Positions 6,749 through 16,303 of a stretch of DNA of 46,084 nt are shown one piece after another. The translations under genes were made by a program, and so were the position numbers. Origin of the DNA: CAZQVA01 sp964596685 (GTDB lineage: Bacteria; Chlamydiota; Chlamydiia; Chlamydiales; VFKH01); the NCBI GenBank assembly GCA_964596685.1, contig CAZQVA010000017.1:1-46084 (forward strand), given 5' to 3'. The notes beneath the pieces were generated by a model. That model searched no databases. It saw only the letters and a program-made list of their open reading frames with translations, and was not told the origin of the DNA. Positions within the stretch are counted from its first letter, which is position 1, and each line of letters starts with the position of its first letter.

Positions 6749-7342
6749 ATGAGACATTCAAAATATGAAAAGCAATTAGAGCCCTTTCAGCATCTCCCTT
6801 TCTTCACAGCTGAGCAAGCTGTGGATCAAAACGTGCCAAGACATGCGATCGCTTATTTAGTCAAAAAAGGGACTTTGGAAAGAATTTACCCAGGAACATA
6901 TCGCTTTAGTGAATATGGACCTGAAGTCGACTTTCAATGGGAGAATTTGGGGCTGATAGCTGCGGGTCTGCCGGAAGGAGTCATCTGTTTGATTTCTGCT
7001 CTTTGCTATTATGAATTAACAGATCAGGTGATGAGAGAAATATGGATTGCTATTCCTCACGCATCCTATGCTCCTAAAAGACCAAATACAAAAATCATCA
7101 GAATGCGTAACATTTCCCTTGGAAAAACTGAAATTACTGTTGGGGAATATAAGGTCAAAATTTTTGATCGGGAGCGCTGTGTGGTTGATGCCTTTCGCTA
7201 CTTAAGCAAGGAAATTGCTATAAAAGCCATTCGAAGATATTTTCAAAGTACAAATTATAAACCTGATCCCAAAAAACTAGGCGCATATGCAAAAGCATTA
7301 CGTGTGAACATTACTCCTTATATTTTATCATATACAACATGA
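6749..7342 (+). CDS. abiEi: AbiEi-type antitoxin / transcriptional regulator (type IV TA)
   Basis: 197 residues. The N-terminus (about 15-55) is a winged helix-turn-helix typical of AbiEi: FFTAEQAVDQNVPRHAIAYL, then VKKGTLERIYPGTYRF. The remainder matches the family's C-terminal domain, with ICLISALCYYELTDQ, WIAIP and FDRERCVVDAFRYL. AbiEi neutralises the nucleotidyltransferase AbiEii without stable contact and represses the operon. Its stop TGA at 7340-7342 overlaps an ATG at 7339, the usual coupling point to the toxin. A 12-bp inverted repeat lies just upstream. No strong Shine-Dalgarno is seen. Confidence 0.85.
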   Translation: MRHSKYEKQLEPFQHLPFFTAEQAVDQNVPRHAIAYLVKKGTLERIYPGTYRFSEYGPEVDFQWENLGLIAAGLPEGVICLISALCYYELTDQVMREIWIAIPHASYAPKRPNTKIIRMRNISLGKTEITVGEYKVKIFDRERCVVDAFRYLSKEIAIKAIRRYFQSTNYKPDPKKLGAYAKALRVNITPYILSYTT

Positions 7343-8198
7343 CATCAGATTTAGAAAATCCTTCAAAGCCAAGTTACGAGCAATCGCAAAAGAAAAAAAT
7401 CGAGATCCTGCAGATCTATGGCAAGCTCTAACACTAGAGCGTTTTCTCGTGCGCTTAGCTAAATCAGAGTACCGAAAACATTTTGTTTTAAAAGGAGGCA
7501 TTCTCCTATCAAAGTATATAGAAATCGGAAGGGAAACAACCGATGTAGATTTTCTTGCAAAAAAGATCAGCAATGAACTCAACGGCCTCAAAATCGTTTT
7601 TGAAAAAATCGCAAGCATCGACATACAAGATGGCTTTCTATTTCAAGAAATTAAAGTCAGCGAACTTACCCACCCACATATGGGATATCCAGGAGTGGAA
7701 GTATCGATAATGGCTTATTTTGGGAAGACAAGATTTAAAGTAGCAATTGATATTGGCTTTGGTGATATTGTCGACTCTATTGAATACTTGATTCCACTTA
7801 CAAACTCCTCCAAAGGCAGCCTTTTCGAAGAAAATATTACGCTGCCTTGCTATCCAAAAGAATTTATTTTTGCAGAAAAATTGGAGACAGTTATCCATCG
7901 TGGATCATTCAATAGTCGCATGAAGGACTTTCACGACCTTTACTCTATGATATCCTCCCAGCCATCCCTTGGTAATGTTGAAGAGATTATCCGTATGGTA
8001 TTTGAACATCGAGAAACAGAGCTTGCTTTGCCAATCACTTATGATGCGGATGAATTGAACCGATTACAGAATTTTTGGAATGAATACTTGAGAAACTTAC
8101 GCGCAGAAAATTTAGTATCCCTTCCCGAAAATATCGCTGATGTTATTGCTAAAACCAATAATTGGTTGCAATTGAATACTGGGTTGTCCACTAGATAA
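7338..8198 (+). CDS. abiEii: AbiEii/AbiGii nucleotidyltransferase toxin, start codon missing or frameshifted
   Basis: Conserved toxin sequence is readable from about 7338: DIRFRKSFKAKLRAIAKEKN, DPADLWQALTLERFLVRLAK, then the nucleotidyltransferase core FVLKGGILLSKYI and RETTDVDFL, IDIGFGD, and AEKLETVIHRG followed by NSRMKDFHDLY. AbiEii toxins are DUF1814 nucleotidyltransferases using GTP or other NTPs. No ATG, GTG or TTG exists in this frame upstream of GTG 7449, which lies inside the conserved region. The ATG at 7339, overlapping the antitoxin stop, is in another frame and gives a 30-residue dead end; one missing base between 7339 and 7344 would join it to the toxin frame. So either a recent frameshift, a sequence error, or a non-standard start (ATA 7332, ATC 7344). 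The active-site motifs are intact. Confidence 0.75.
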   Translation, partial: HDIRFRKSFKAKLRAIAKEKNRDPADLWQALTLERFLVRLAKSEYRKHFVLKGGILLSKYIEIGRETTDVDFLAKKISNELNGLKIVFEKIASIDIQDGFLFQEIKVSELTHPHMGYPGVEVSIMAYFGKTRFKVAIDIGFGDIVDSIEYLIPLTNSSKGSLFEENITLPCYPKEFIFAEKLETVIHRGSFNSRMKDFHDLYSMISSQPSLGNVEEIIRMVFEHRETELALPITYDADELNRLQNFWNEYLRNLRAENLVSLPENIADVIAKTNNWLQLNTGLSTR

Positions 8199-8284
8199 GT
8201 TGCTGTTAATTCTTCAAAACCTAGTTGGCATACACCAAAGGCTCATTTAAAGTCGAACATACTGTAATTGCGCTAACACTCACG
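8199..8284. other. Short convergent gap between abiEii and the RasGAP-like gene
   Basis: 86 bases between the two converging stops. No hairpin with a T-run, repeat or reading frame was found. Confidence 0.6.
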
Positions 8285-9184
8285 TTAATCAGGCAAACTT
8301 TGAGGCAAAGATAGCTGCGTTCCTGAAATATGCTCTACAAACCCATCAAATGCATTTTGAATGGCTTTAGGAGCCCCTCCTTCTGCTGCTTGGTTCATTT
8401 TTTGCACGATGGCGGCATTAAAATGTAAACCGCGCTTAAATATTGGATCATTCACGTTTTTTTGATAGCTAGGACCAAATTCACGAGCTGTAAAGCGCAA
8501 AAAAAACAGCGCGGATACCACAGTCCTCTTTAATAATAGTGCATTAAGTCCATTCTCAGAAGCAAGAGTCTCAATTTTTTTAAAGAGTTCTTGCCACCAA
8601 TGCATAACTTCTTTACTTTCCTCTACCTTGAGTAGCCCTTGTAACGCTTGCTCAATGGCAGGCTCTAGAGGGGTATAGTCCGCAGGCTTACCGGGATTTT
8701 CTGATTTTTGCTGAATCACACTATCTAATACCGCTTCATGTGTATTCATAAGATTGCAAAATAGGGGAGCGATCTGATCGTGATAATTGCTCCATAAAGA
8801 AAATAAGAGGGGCACTGTTCCAACAGCTTCATCTTGACGCAAAAATGTAGTTAGATCCATTGGGATAGAAAGATTTTCTATCCATTGATAAGCCTGTAAT
8901 TGCACCAATTGCTTAGCTTCCTTTGGGATATAACCAATGAGAGTGAAAGCAGCCTTTTGCACTTTTTGAGTTTGCGTTGAAAGAGCTCCAACTAGATCTA
9001 AATCAAGCTCCTTAATATCTCGGGCATTTTTACACCACCCGAAATACTTGCCTAAAAATGAATCGCGTATCAGAACTTTAAAATTATTCCAAATAGTGAA
9101 AATCTTATAACTTTTTAATGTATTAATTTTTTCTGCAATTTTATCAACTACCACTGACCCAGTAGATGGTGCAATTCTAGTCAT
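8285..9184 (-). CDS. RasGAP-like domain protein, candidate effector
   Basis: 299 residues, mostly helical, no signal peptide. Residues 112-290 follow the RasGAP plan: LTTFLRQDEAV at 111-121 sits where GAPs have the arginine finger (F/L-R-x-N-S), with R116 as candidate catalytic Arg; FFLRF at 227-231 matches the FLRF(I)CPA landmark; and GLHFNAAIVQKMNQAAEGG then AFDGFVEHI matches the L..IAKVLQ.LAN...F.FI helix after it. The CPA that normally follows FLRF is replaced by TAREFGP. RasGAP domains speed GTP hydrolysis by Ras-type GTPases, which bacteria of this type do not have, so a role in the host is likely if the call is right. Assignment is by eye on a divergent family. Confidence 0.5.
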   Translation of the reverse strand: MTRIAPSTGSVVVDKIAEKINTLKSYKIFTIWNNFKVLIRDSFLGKYFGWCKNARDIKELDLDLVGALSTQTQKVQKAAFTLIGYIPKEAKQLVQLQAYQWIENLSIPMDLTTFLRQDEAVGTVPLLFSLWSNYHDQIAPLFCNLMNTHEAVLDSVIQQKSENPGKPADYTPLEPAIEQALQGLLKVEESKEVMHWWQELFKKIETLASENGLNALLLKRTVVSALFFLRFTAREFGPSYQKNVNDPIFKRGLHFNAAIVQKMNQAAEGGAPKAIQNAFDGFVEHISGTQLSLPQSLPD

Positions 9185-9294
9185 ACTCCCTCTCTCGTTA
9201 AAACTGTTTATAATGAAATTTATGTTTTTAATCCCCAGAAAATTTAGTCAAAAAGAATGAGCATTTTTCTCCGTCTCTCTACTACAATAGTGGT

Positions 9295-10404
9295 ATGTTA
9301 TTTGTATCCTGCCCCCCCTCTTTTGAAACACATCTGCAAGAAGAACTGAGTCAAATTGGTTTTTCAAATACTGAAACTGCTTTTTGTGGCGTTGAGGTTC
9401 CCTATTCGCTAGAAGCGATGCTGTCTATCAACTATGCCAGTCGTATCGCCACACGCGTACTCTTTCCGCTCATAACCTTTGCATGTTCTGGTCCAAGAGA
9501 TTTCTATGAAATCATTGCGCATGAGATGCCCTGGGAAAAAATCATTCCCGCCAATGCTACTATGTGCATCGACGTCAACGGCAAACACCCCGCCTTTTCG
9601 AATACGTTATATGCAGCCCAGTTGACCAAAGATGCCATTTGCGACTATTTGCGCGATACGCGTGGCTTTCGCCCCACGATCGATAAAAAAGAACCAGACA
9701 TTCAACTCAACCTTTTTCTTCATCGCAACGAATGTGTTTTAAGTCTTGACACTTCGGGGCAGCCCCTATTCAAACGTGGCTATAGACAATCTACAGGACC
9801 AGCTCCCCTACAAGAATCATTGGCAGCCGCTCTCTTACATATTGCAAAATATCAAGGCACCGAAGATCTTATCGATCCTTGTTGTGGTTCTGGGACCTTG
9901 CTAATTGAAGCGGGACTGATGGCGACAAAGACACCTCCAGGAAGCTTTAGAGAGCATTGGGGATTCTTCTATCACCCCGATTTTGATAGTGCGGTATGGG
10001 AGAATGTTAAACACACGTATGATACACGTAAAATCCCCTTTAAAGGCTCCCTAAAAGGTCTTGACAGTGATCGCTGGGTCATTGAATCAGCGAGGCAAAA
10101 TATTGCAGCTGCCGGTCTTACTGAAATTATTCACACACATGTTATCGACTTTCGCGATTATGAACCGCAGCAATTTCCCAACTTTATGATCACGAATCCA
10201 CCTCATGGGGTGCGTCTTAATGTTGATGCTTCTCTTTATAGAGCCTTGGGTGACTTCATGAAACGCAAGATGGAAAAGCCAAGTCGAGGATTTATTTTTA
10301 CAACTGACTATGCAATGTCCAAAGAAGTTGGATTGAAAGCTAAGCGCTATGTGGTGAATAGCAGTGGTTTAGAAGGACGCTTTTTAGAGTACGACATCTA
10401 TTAA
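9295..10404 (+). CDS. rlmL: THUMP-domain rRNA methyltransferase, RlmL (RlmKL N-terminal half) type
   Basis: 369 residues. The N-terminal part (1-160) has the ferredoxin-like/THUMP layout of the YcbY/RlmL/YpsC family (CPPSFETHLQEELSQIGF). The methyltransferase domain carries the SAM motif DPCCGSGTLLIEAGLMA at 194-210, and the catalytic NPPHG at 301-305, the N-P-P-[YF/H]-G form used for N2-methylation of guanine. E. coli RlmL modifies G2445 in 23S rRNA. The second domain (RlmK) of the fused E. coli enzyme is absent, as in many bacteria. It is 11 bases upstream of menF on the same strand and divergent from the RasGAP-like gene. Confidence 0.85.
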   Translation: MLFVSCPPSFETHLQEELSQIGFSNTETAFCGVEVPYSLEAMLSINYASRIATRVLFPLITFACSGPRDFYEIIAHEMPWEKIIPANATMCIDVNGKHPAFSNTLYAAQLTKDAICDYLRDTRGFRPTIDKKEPDIQLNLFLHRNECVLSLDTSGQPLFKRGYRQSTGPAPLQESLAAALLHIAKYQGTEDLIDPCCGSGTLLIEAGLMATKTPPGSFREHWGFFYHPDFDSAVWENVKHTYDTRKIPFKGSLKGLDSDRWVIESARQNIAAAGLTEIIHTHVIDFRDYEPQQFPNFMITNPPHGVRLNVDASLYRALGDFMKRKMEKPSRGFIFTTDYAMSKEVGLKAKRYVVNSSGLEGRFLEYDIY

Positions 10405-10415
10405 CCTGAGCGAAT

Positions 10416-11408
10416 ATGCGATATTGGGAATCGTTCCTCATCCATGGTAAAAAACAAGGGGCTATTTTACGGCTCAATGAAGGATACTGCGTTATTGGCT
10501 ATGGCTCTTTAACGCAATCTGAAGTCCCTTCTACAACAAACCCCTCATTTTGGGCTCCCGATTTCTTTCTGCGAGATAGATTCCCGTGGTGGCATTTTGA
10601 ACACACAGCCATAGTCCCTATAGAAATCCTTCAACGTTTTTTAGAATCGAAAGTCCACTGGACAAGACCTGATTTTTCAACATATCAAGCGATGTTTCAT
10701 GAGGCAAAAGCCATCAAGCATCTATTAAAAGCAGTTCCCTACTCATTTGTGGAGAGCAATTCACCTATAAATCCAATAGCCACTTTATCTCATGTTTTAA
10801 ATGCACCTTATCACTTATATGGATGCTGGAATGAAAGGAATGGAATGCTAGGGGCTACCCCTGAGATTCTTATAGAGGGAACAAACAATCATTACGCCAC
10901 TATGGCACTTGCTGGAACTGCAACCACAAAAGAAGATCTTATGACTCCTTCAATTCAAATTGAGCATGAATTTGTTGTACAAGATCTAATGAAAAAACTC
11001 CCTCATGCCATTAAAAGCCCTCAGCAAGTTATTTCATTCGGCTCCTTGTTTCATTTGCTAACCCCTCTTGATTTCATAGATCAAGAAGACCCTATTGAAA
11101 TAACTAAAAAACTTCATCCCACTGCTGCTTTAGGCACTTTTCCCCACAACGAAACCCTGCTGCATCATTGGAATCAAATCTCACCGAGAGAGCGTTTTGG
11201 AGCTCCATTTGCCTTTTATGATCCCGCATCATCTTTTTTTAAATGTGTCGTTGCAATCAGAAATGTTCAGTGGAATGAACAAGGTGCACGCATTTTTGCT
11301 GGTGGTGGCATCACACAACACAGTGAGTTAGAAAAAGAATGGAACGAAATTAATTTAAAAATTTCAGCCATTCAAAAACTGTTATCCCTTAGCGAGGTTA
11401 CTGCCTAA
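10416..11408 (+). CDS. menF: Isochorismate synthase MenF
   Basis: 330 residues. The chorismate-binding fold is clear in the C-terminal two-thirds: GATPEILIEG, MALAGTATTKEDL, IEHEFVVQDLMKKL, FGSLFHLLTPLDF, LHPTAALGTFP, RERFGAPFAFYDP, and ARIFAGGGI with the terminal EKEWNEINLK. It converts chorismate to isochorismate, the first step of the classical menaquinone route. It is about 100 residues shorter than the E. coli enzyme, with the loss mainly at the N-terminus. Next downstream is a 1591-residue protein rather than menD, which is unusual for a men cluster. Confidence 0.9.
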   Translation: MRYWESFLIHGKKQGAILRLNEGYCVIGYGSLTQSEVPSTTNPSFWAPDFFLRDRFPWWHFEHTAIVPIEILQRFLESKVHWTRPDFSTYQAMFHEAKAIKHLLKAVPYSFVESNSPINPIATLSHVLNAPYHLYGCWNERNGMLGATPEILIEGTNNHYATMALAGTATTKEDLMTPSIQIEHEFVVQDLMKKLPHAIKSPQQVISFGSLFHLLTPLDFIDQEDPIEITKKLHPTAALGTFPHNETLLHHWNQISPRERFGAPFAFYDPASSFFKCVVAIRNVQWNEQGARIFAGGGITQHSELEKEWNEINLKISAIQKLLSLSEVTA

Positions 11409-11434
11409 AGTACCACAATAGCCTTGAAAATTTC

Positions 11435-11463
11435 TTGCGACTTATCGTGCCTCTTCATATGAT
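11435..11463 (+). promoter_or_regulatory. Sigma70-like promoter before the 1591-residue protein gene
   Basis: TTGCGA (11435-11440), 17-base spacer, TATGAT (11458-11463), 21 bases before ATG 11485. Because menD overlaps the end of that gene, this promoter may also feed menD-B-A-C-E. Confidence 0.55.
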
Positions 11464-11484
11464 GAGCGGCATTTGTGAGAAAAA

Positions 11485-14400
11485 ATGACAATTCGAGCTT
11501 ACGGTCAAGATTTTGTTATCGTTGATTTAGATGACACACCAGAGGAACAGCGAATCAGAGATGTTCGCTATGCAAGATTTCATGCCATTCTTAATAAAAA
11601 ATTAGCTCCTTTAGGAATTTCTCTTGCTGATTTTTTGAGTTGCTCCTTAGAACCTCCTTTTTTGTTTGGTTCCTATGCAAAACGATTGCAAAGGCTGACA
11701 CAAAAAAAACCTGAGGATTTGGATCTTATTGTTTCAATGTCTTTTGAGAAGACTCTTACTGATTTGGTCGAGCAAATAACACAGTTGACTTCCAGCCAAG
11801 AGCTTGTTCAACAGATGATGGCACAAAGCGATTTCTTTGAAAAAGCAGGCTCTAATTCAGCTCTCTCTTTTTATTTCTATCTAATGGAAAAGTCTCTTGA
11901 TGTCGCAAGCGTCAAGAAACCCTTAACTGAGGAAGATTTTAAAAAACTGTATAATGATGTTCAAGCCTTCTTCTGCAAGCAATCATGGAGAGGAAGCGTA
12001 CGCCTGGACAAATCTACCACCCCTAAATGGCCTGAAGATTGGTTTGAACAGTTTTTTTTGAAAATCCCTGTTGATCCTGTTGATGATGATCCTTCTCGAC
12101 AAGAGCTGCACATCGACCTTAATTGTAGATTAAAAATTAACAATGGGGTGGGGTTAACCTCAGTCCAGGCAGCGGGTTACTTGTTTGTGAAGGGTCAATG
12201 GATTCCTGTAATTCTTCCACTCCCAGGAAATCCACGATTAACTGCAAGTTGGTATAAAACTTCTTTAAGGGAAAGGAAAATAGCTGTTAATAGTTTACAG
12301 TATCTAAACAGCCAGCTCACTCCTTCCTCCCCCATGCTTCCAAAACATCTTTTTAGTTGGATAGCTAACCTTGTAAAAAATTTTTCCCCTGAAAATCCTT
12401 TAGAGTACTTCACTTCTTTTTTATTGCAATTAGATAGACATATTCAAAGTAAAAAAAACAGTCTAAAAAACGATTGGCAAAAAGATTTTCTTTCTTTAGC
12501 TAAAATTCACCTCAGCTCATCGGGAATATATCATCTTTTCGTCTCACTCATTTGGTTAAAAACACGCGACTTTTCTCTGTATAAAGATATCCCCATCGAA
12601 TTACAAGCTAGACTGAGTCAGCTGGTTGCATTTTCTACAGAAAAAGTGTTCTTACAACAGCTATTCCAAGGGCAAGAGCTCTTTACAAGAGAAAAATTCG
12701 AATGGATTCATAATCTTCTTCTCTTTAAAGCTTTAGAAACTTCTTCTGAACAGTTTGTGACCTTTTTACAAATGGGGAAAAGTCATGCTGAGTTATATCG
12801 AGCCTGGTTAACCATTCCACTCATTGAAGAAGCTCCTCCTTTTCTATTTAGCGATAAGGAGCGAAGAGAATTAATTGAAAAAGAGAAACCAACAGCCCGT
12901 TCATGTCGATTAGTTTTTAATGCGATGAGAAGTAACCTAGATTTCCAGTGGTTTGGGTTGCTAGAAAAAAATCTTTTGAGACCTGGAGCAGAGGCAGCAG
13001 AACGTATTTCTATCTTTATTTCCTTAGTTCTTTTGTTTCCCTCGCAGTTAACAAATGAGAAGGTCAAGCAATGGAAAGAGTTACAATCCCTTGCTGCAAA
13101 AATAGTGGATGGTAAGGCAGTTAAATTGCTCTTTCAAATCGAAAAAAGCGAAGGCGATACACTTTATTGTAATCCCAGGAAAAATTTGGTTGCATTTTGC
13201 CTCTATCTGTATCAATCCTCTCCAGAATTGGGTTTTATTGCTCTTCATGCTTTAGATACATTAGGTATGGAACGACCCAAAGAAGTAGGATTCGATTCTC
13301 TTGTCGATTCTCAACATCCAGAAGCGCTTCGTTTGGCCGAAAAATATTGGAAAGCGGATAAACGAAAAATTTGGACATTTGAACAAATCAATCGATGTGC
13401 AACCGTTTGGAGTTCAGAATCTCTCTCTACAATTTTTGATGAACCAGGATCGATCACCAGCAAGAGTCTTGCTATTTCCGAAGAAAAAGTATGGGAATGC
13501 ATACAGACAATACATGGGTGGCAAGAACAAAGTTTAAATTTAAAAACTAAAGCATCAATGTTCGTGATAAAAGAATGGATTAGAATCAACATCCCTGCGG
13601 ATGATGCAAAAAAACGTTTAAGTAATACAGTACCAGAAGAATATCTCTCATTATTTGTGGAAATATTAGAAGTTTCTCAGACAAGAAAATCTAGAGAGAT
13701 CCTCTTAGATCTTTCATTAAAATTCCCCCATCGATTTTCAGCTGAAAAACATCTAGAAATGTGGCTGTCTTTCATTAAATTAAGATCAACTGAAGATCAA
13801 GCACTACTGCTAGGGTTAAAGCGAAGAATTCCAACAGAGAACCCGCTTTTTAGAACCATCCTTTTAGAATTTCAGTTAATGGAATATCTTCAGTCCAGAA
13901 GAAAGATTGATACGGAAAACATCGACATCATAGAAAAACTTCTCCCCTCTCAAAATCACCACATCGAATTTTGTATTCAATTTTATACGGCGTTAGTTCA
14001 AGACCAAAAAGACATTCCTCCTCAGGTATTAATTTTTTTAAAACGCGCTGGGTTAGAAAAAAAATCTTCCACAAATATTTTTGAAAAGGAATTTCACTGG
14101 ATAAGAGTGCATCTCTTTAGAAAAGTGGACAAACAGCTGACTGCTGCAACGGGAAAAGAAGAGGTTTCTTCCTTAGGAAGTGCCGTACTCCTCGATCTTT
14201 TTAGAAATTTCAATGAGCACAAATTGCGTCCATATGCAGATCTGCTCATTCATTACTTCTCCGCGGGAATAAAGATCCATTTTCATTCATTTTCCTTCAA
14301 GGAATGGGTCTTGCTGGCTTATCAACTCGCAGTAGCGAAAGATACCACGCCGCGCGAAGAGGATGTCATCACTCAGTTAATGGAAGAGATGGTTGACGAG

Positions 14401-16260
14401 GTAGCGTGTGAAAAAATAAATCAATTTACAAATCTTTTAGCACTTGTTTTTGAAGCTGATAAAGAACATGGCGCACGTCACCTTCCTGAATATGATTTCT
14501 TCTTTTCTTTTTTTGTGGAGCGAGCTTTTCCTCAATCCCCAAGAACAGCCATTAGATTCTTTAACATCTACTTAGATCATGAGGTAGATCCAACGAATGG
14601 AACTCATATAAAATCAGGTTTTTTTGAATTTGGCGCAAAACAGATCGTACGACATCCGGAATTGTTGGATAAATGGGTGCGTTTCTTTAATCATATCGAT
14701 AAATTCGATTTAGTCTTACAACGAATGTCGGAAGAAAAGGTAAAGGAAACTTTTGCATTAATTTTGGATTATGCACTAAAAACTGGCCAAAAAGAATGGA
14801 AGGAACTTGCTGTCAGATTATATAAAACGACTGCTTTTGCTAAACAAGGTACATCTACCAAGGACGAAAGGGTTACAGAGTCATTCGATCAGCTCCTGCA
14901 TTTAATTCATTTTAAAATTGAGCTAGGAGAAAAAGTTCATAGTGATAGTGATTTTGATGTTCTATTACATGATCTTTTAGAAAAAATTCACTCTACTTCT
15001 GAAATCACAGAAGATCAACTACAACGAACGCATCAAGTAATTATTGGGTTTGTTAAAAAAGTAGATTCTTGTTTGCGTGCAGATAGTAAAAGTTATTGGG
15101 AAACGGTTTATCTGGTAAGGAGAAATCTACAGTACTTGATGGATATCCTGCTACAGCTTTCTTCTGCCTACCCTAGCTTTGATTTCCAGACAGAGGCTTC
15201 CTTAATTCTACCACTTTTAGTAAGCAATGCTGTACATCCTGGTTGTATTATCGATAAGGATTTAACATTGAAAATGTTCTCGTTTGACCGTCAAGCGTTT
15301 CTTGCATTTTTATTTCCTGGTATTTGCCAACTAACTGTAATTTTTTCTTTTCTTGAAAATTCAACCCATAAGTTAGCTCCAACTGAAAGAAAAGAGATCA
15401 TAGAAAAAGTCATAAAACAATGTTCAAGAATTGTTTTTAAACAGTCCTTGTTAAGGAGGGTTGTTCCTAGAGAATGCCTAGAAGAGTCAGCAGCCTACTT
15501 ATACGTAATTTTACAATCTCTTAAGATAGAGTTGCTAGATGACTATCATCCGACTGTTAAAGATGATGTAGCTAGATACTGTCTGGATTTTGAAAAGGAT
15601 GACTTTGTAAAGGGAGAATTTAATGATGAGCGCTTTTTAGAGGCTCTTGAGGCTATCATTTGTGTTGTGACAAGGCTTTCTATGGATCCTGAAAGACTTG
15701 AAAAGTGGAAAATTCTCCTTCAAGAAAGTTCTAGACTCCTTATTAGATGCAGCAATGAAAAGGAAAGAATGAAAAATTCATTAAGCAGTCAGATGAAAAG
15801 GAAACCAAGAGAGGAGTGTGTACTTCTGCTCTCACACAGGCTAATATTTGAACTCACTAATGAAAATTGCATTGATGCAAAAGAGATCATTTTAAATGAG
15901 TTATTTAACTTTTGGCTCGATGAGGAGTGTCAGGTAGACTTTTTTGAAAAAAAAATACTAAATATGACCATTAATCTTTTAATTAAAGAGCCCGGTGATG
16001 GTTCTTTTCTTACAAAGAAAAAGAGTGAATGGAGATCTCTATTAAAAGAAGGCCAGCTAGCAAGGCCAGGCTCATTTTCACGTGAAAAAGCAGAGCGAAT
16101 CAGGCACCTGTTAAATCAATTAAAAATCCATACAGAACATAAATCCGTCGCATTCCTCCCTAATTCTGCCAAAAGCGCAGCTGATATACAGCATCCTGTA
16201 GGCAATAAGGGTAGGACAATTCAAAGTATAATAGCTCAATTCCTTAGGTATTTTGACTAG
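11485..16260 (+). CDS. Giant protein with N-terminal pol-beta-type nucleotidyltransferase motif
   Basis: 1591 residues. The first 220 carry a pol-beta/NTase-fold signature: FLFGSYAKRL with G62-S63, then PEDLDLIV giving D78 and D80, and a third acidic residue D211 in LHIDLNCRL. This is the metal-binding triad of nucleotidyltransferases such as poly(A) polymerase, OAS or CD-NTases; the substrate cannot be told. The remaining ~1350 residues are soluble and almost wholly helical, rich in Leu, Glu, Lys and Phe, suggesting a HEAT/TPR-like solenoid; no signal peptide or membrane helix. It lies inside the men cluster between menF and menD with its own promoter. A large secreted or cytosolic enzyme is possible; function unknown. 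Confidence 0.75.
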   Translation: MTIRAYGQDFVIVDLDDTPEEQRIRDVRYARFHAILNKKLAPLGISLADFLSCSLEPPFLFGSYAKRLQRLTQKKPEDLDLIVSMSFEKTLTDLVEQITQLTSSQELVQQMMAQSDFFEKAGSNSALSFYFYLMEKSLDVASVKKPLTEEDFKKLYNDVQAFFCKQSWRGSVRLDKSTTPKWPEDWFEQFFLKIPVDPVDDDPSRQELHIDLNCRLKINNGVGLTSVQAAGYLFVKGQWIPVILPLPGNPRLTASWYKTSLRERKIAVNSLQYLNSQLTPSSPMLPKHLFSWIANLVKNFSPENPLEYFTSFLLQLDRHIQSKKNSLKNDWQKDFLSLAKIHLSSSGIYHLFVSLIWLKTRDFSLYKDIPIELQARLSQLVAFSTEKVFLQQLFQGQELFTREKFEWIHNLLLFKALETSSEQFVTFLQMGKSHAELYRAWLTIPLIEEAPPFLFSDKERRELIEKEKPTARSCRLVFNAMRSNLDFQWFGLLEKNLLRPGAEAAERISIFISLVLLFPSQLTNEKVKQWKELQSLAAKIVDGKAVKLLFQIEKSEGDTLYCNPRKNLVAFCLYLYQSSPELGFIALHALDTLGMERPKEVGFDSLVDSQHPEALRLAEKYWKADKRKIWTFEQINRCATVWSSESLSTIFDEPGSITSKSLAISEEKVWECIQTIHGWQEQSLNLKTKASMFVIKEWIRINIPADDAKKRLSNTVPEEYLSLFVEILEVSQTRKSREILLDLSLKFPHRFSAEKHLEMWLSFIKLRSTEDQALLLGLKRRIPTENPLFRTILLEFQLMEYLQSRRKIDTENIDIIEKLLPSQNHHIEFCIQFYTALVQDQKDIPPQVLIFLKRAGLEKKSSTNIFEKEFHWIRVHLFRKVDKQLTAATGKEEVSSLGSAVLLDLFRNFNEHKLRPYADLLIHYFSAGIKIHFHSFSFKEWVLLAYQLAVAKDTTPREEDVITQLMEEMVDEVACEKINQFTNLLALVFEADKEHGARHLPEYDFFFSFFVERAFPQSPRTAIRFFNIYLDHEVDPTNGTHIKSGFFEFGAKQIVRHPELLDKWVRFFNHIDKFDLVLQRMSEEKVKETFALILDYALKTGQKEWKELAVRLYKTTAFAKQGTSTKDERVTESFDQLLHLIHFKIELGEKVHSDSDFDVLLHDLLEKIHSTSEITEDQLQRTHQVIIGFVKKVDSCLRADSKSYWETVYLVRRNLQYLMDILLQLSSAYPSFDFQTEASLILPLLVSNAVHPGCIIDKDLTLKMFSFDRQAFLAFLFPGICQLTVIFSFLENSTHKLAPTERKEIIEKVIKQCSRIVFKQSLLRRVVPRECLEESAAYLYVILQSLKIELLDDYHPTVKDDVARYCLDFEKDDFVKGEFNDERFLEALEAIICVVTRLSMDPERLEKWKILLQESSRLLIRCSNEKERMKNSLSSQMKRKPREECVLLLSHRLIFELTNENCIDAKEIILNELFNFWLDEECQVDFFEKKILNMTINLLIKEPGDGSFLTKKKSEWRSLLKEGQLARPGSFSREKAERIRHLLNQLKIHTEHKSVAFLPNSAKSAADIQHPVGNKGRTIQSIIAQFLRYFD

Positions 16261-16303
16261 TTCTTCGCAAAAATTCAAAAAACTTTTACAAAATTATCTT
16301 TCG

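Noticed and set aside
7449..7451. GTG as the real start of AbiEii
   Set aside because: It lies within the conserved ERFLVRLAKS segment, so starting there would remove family sequence that is still readable upstream.
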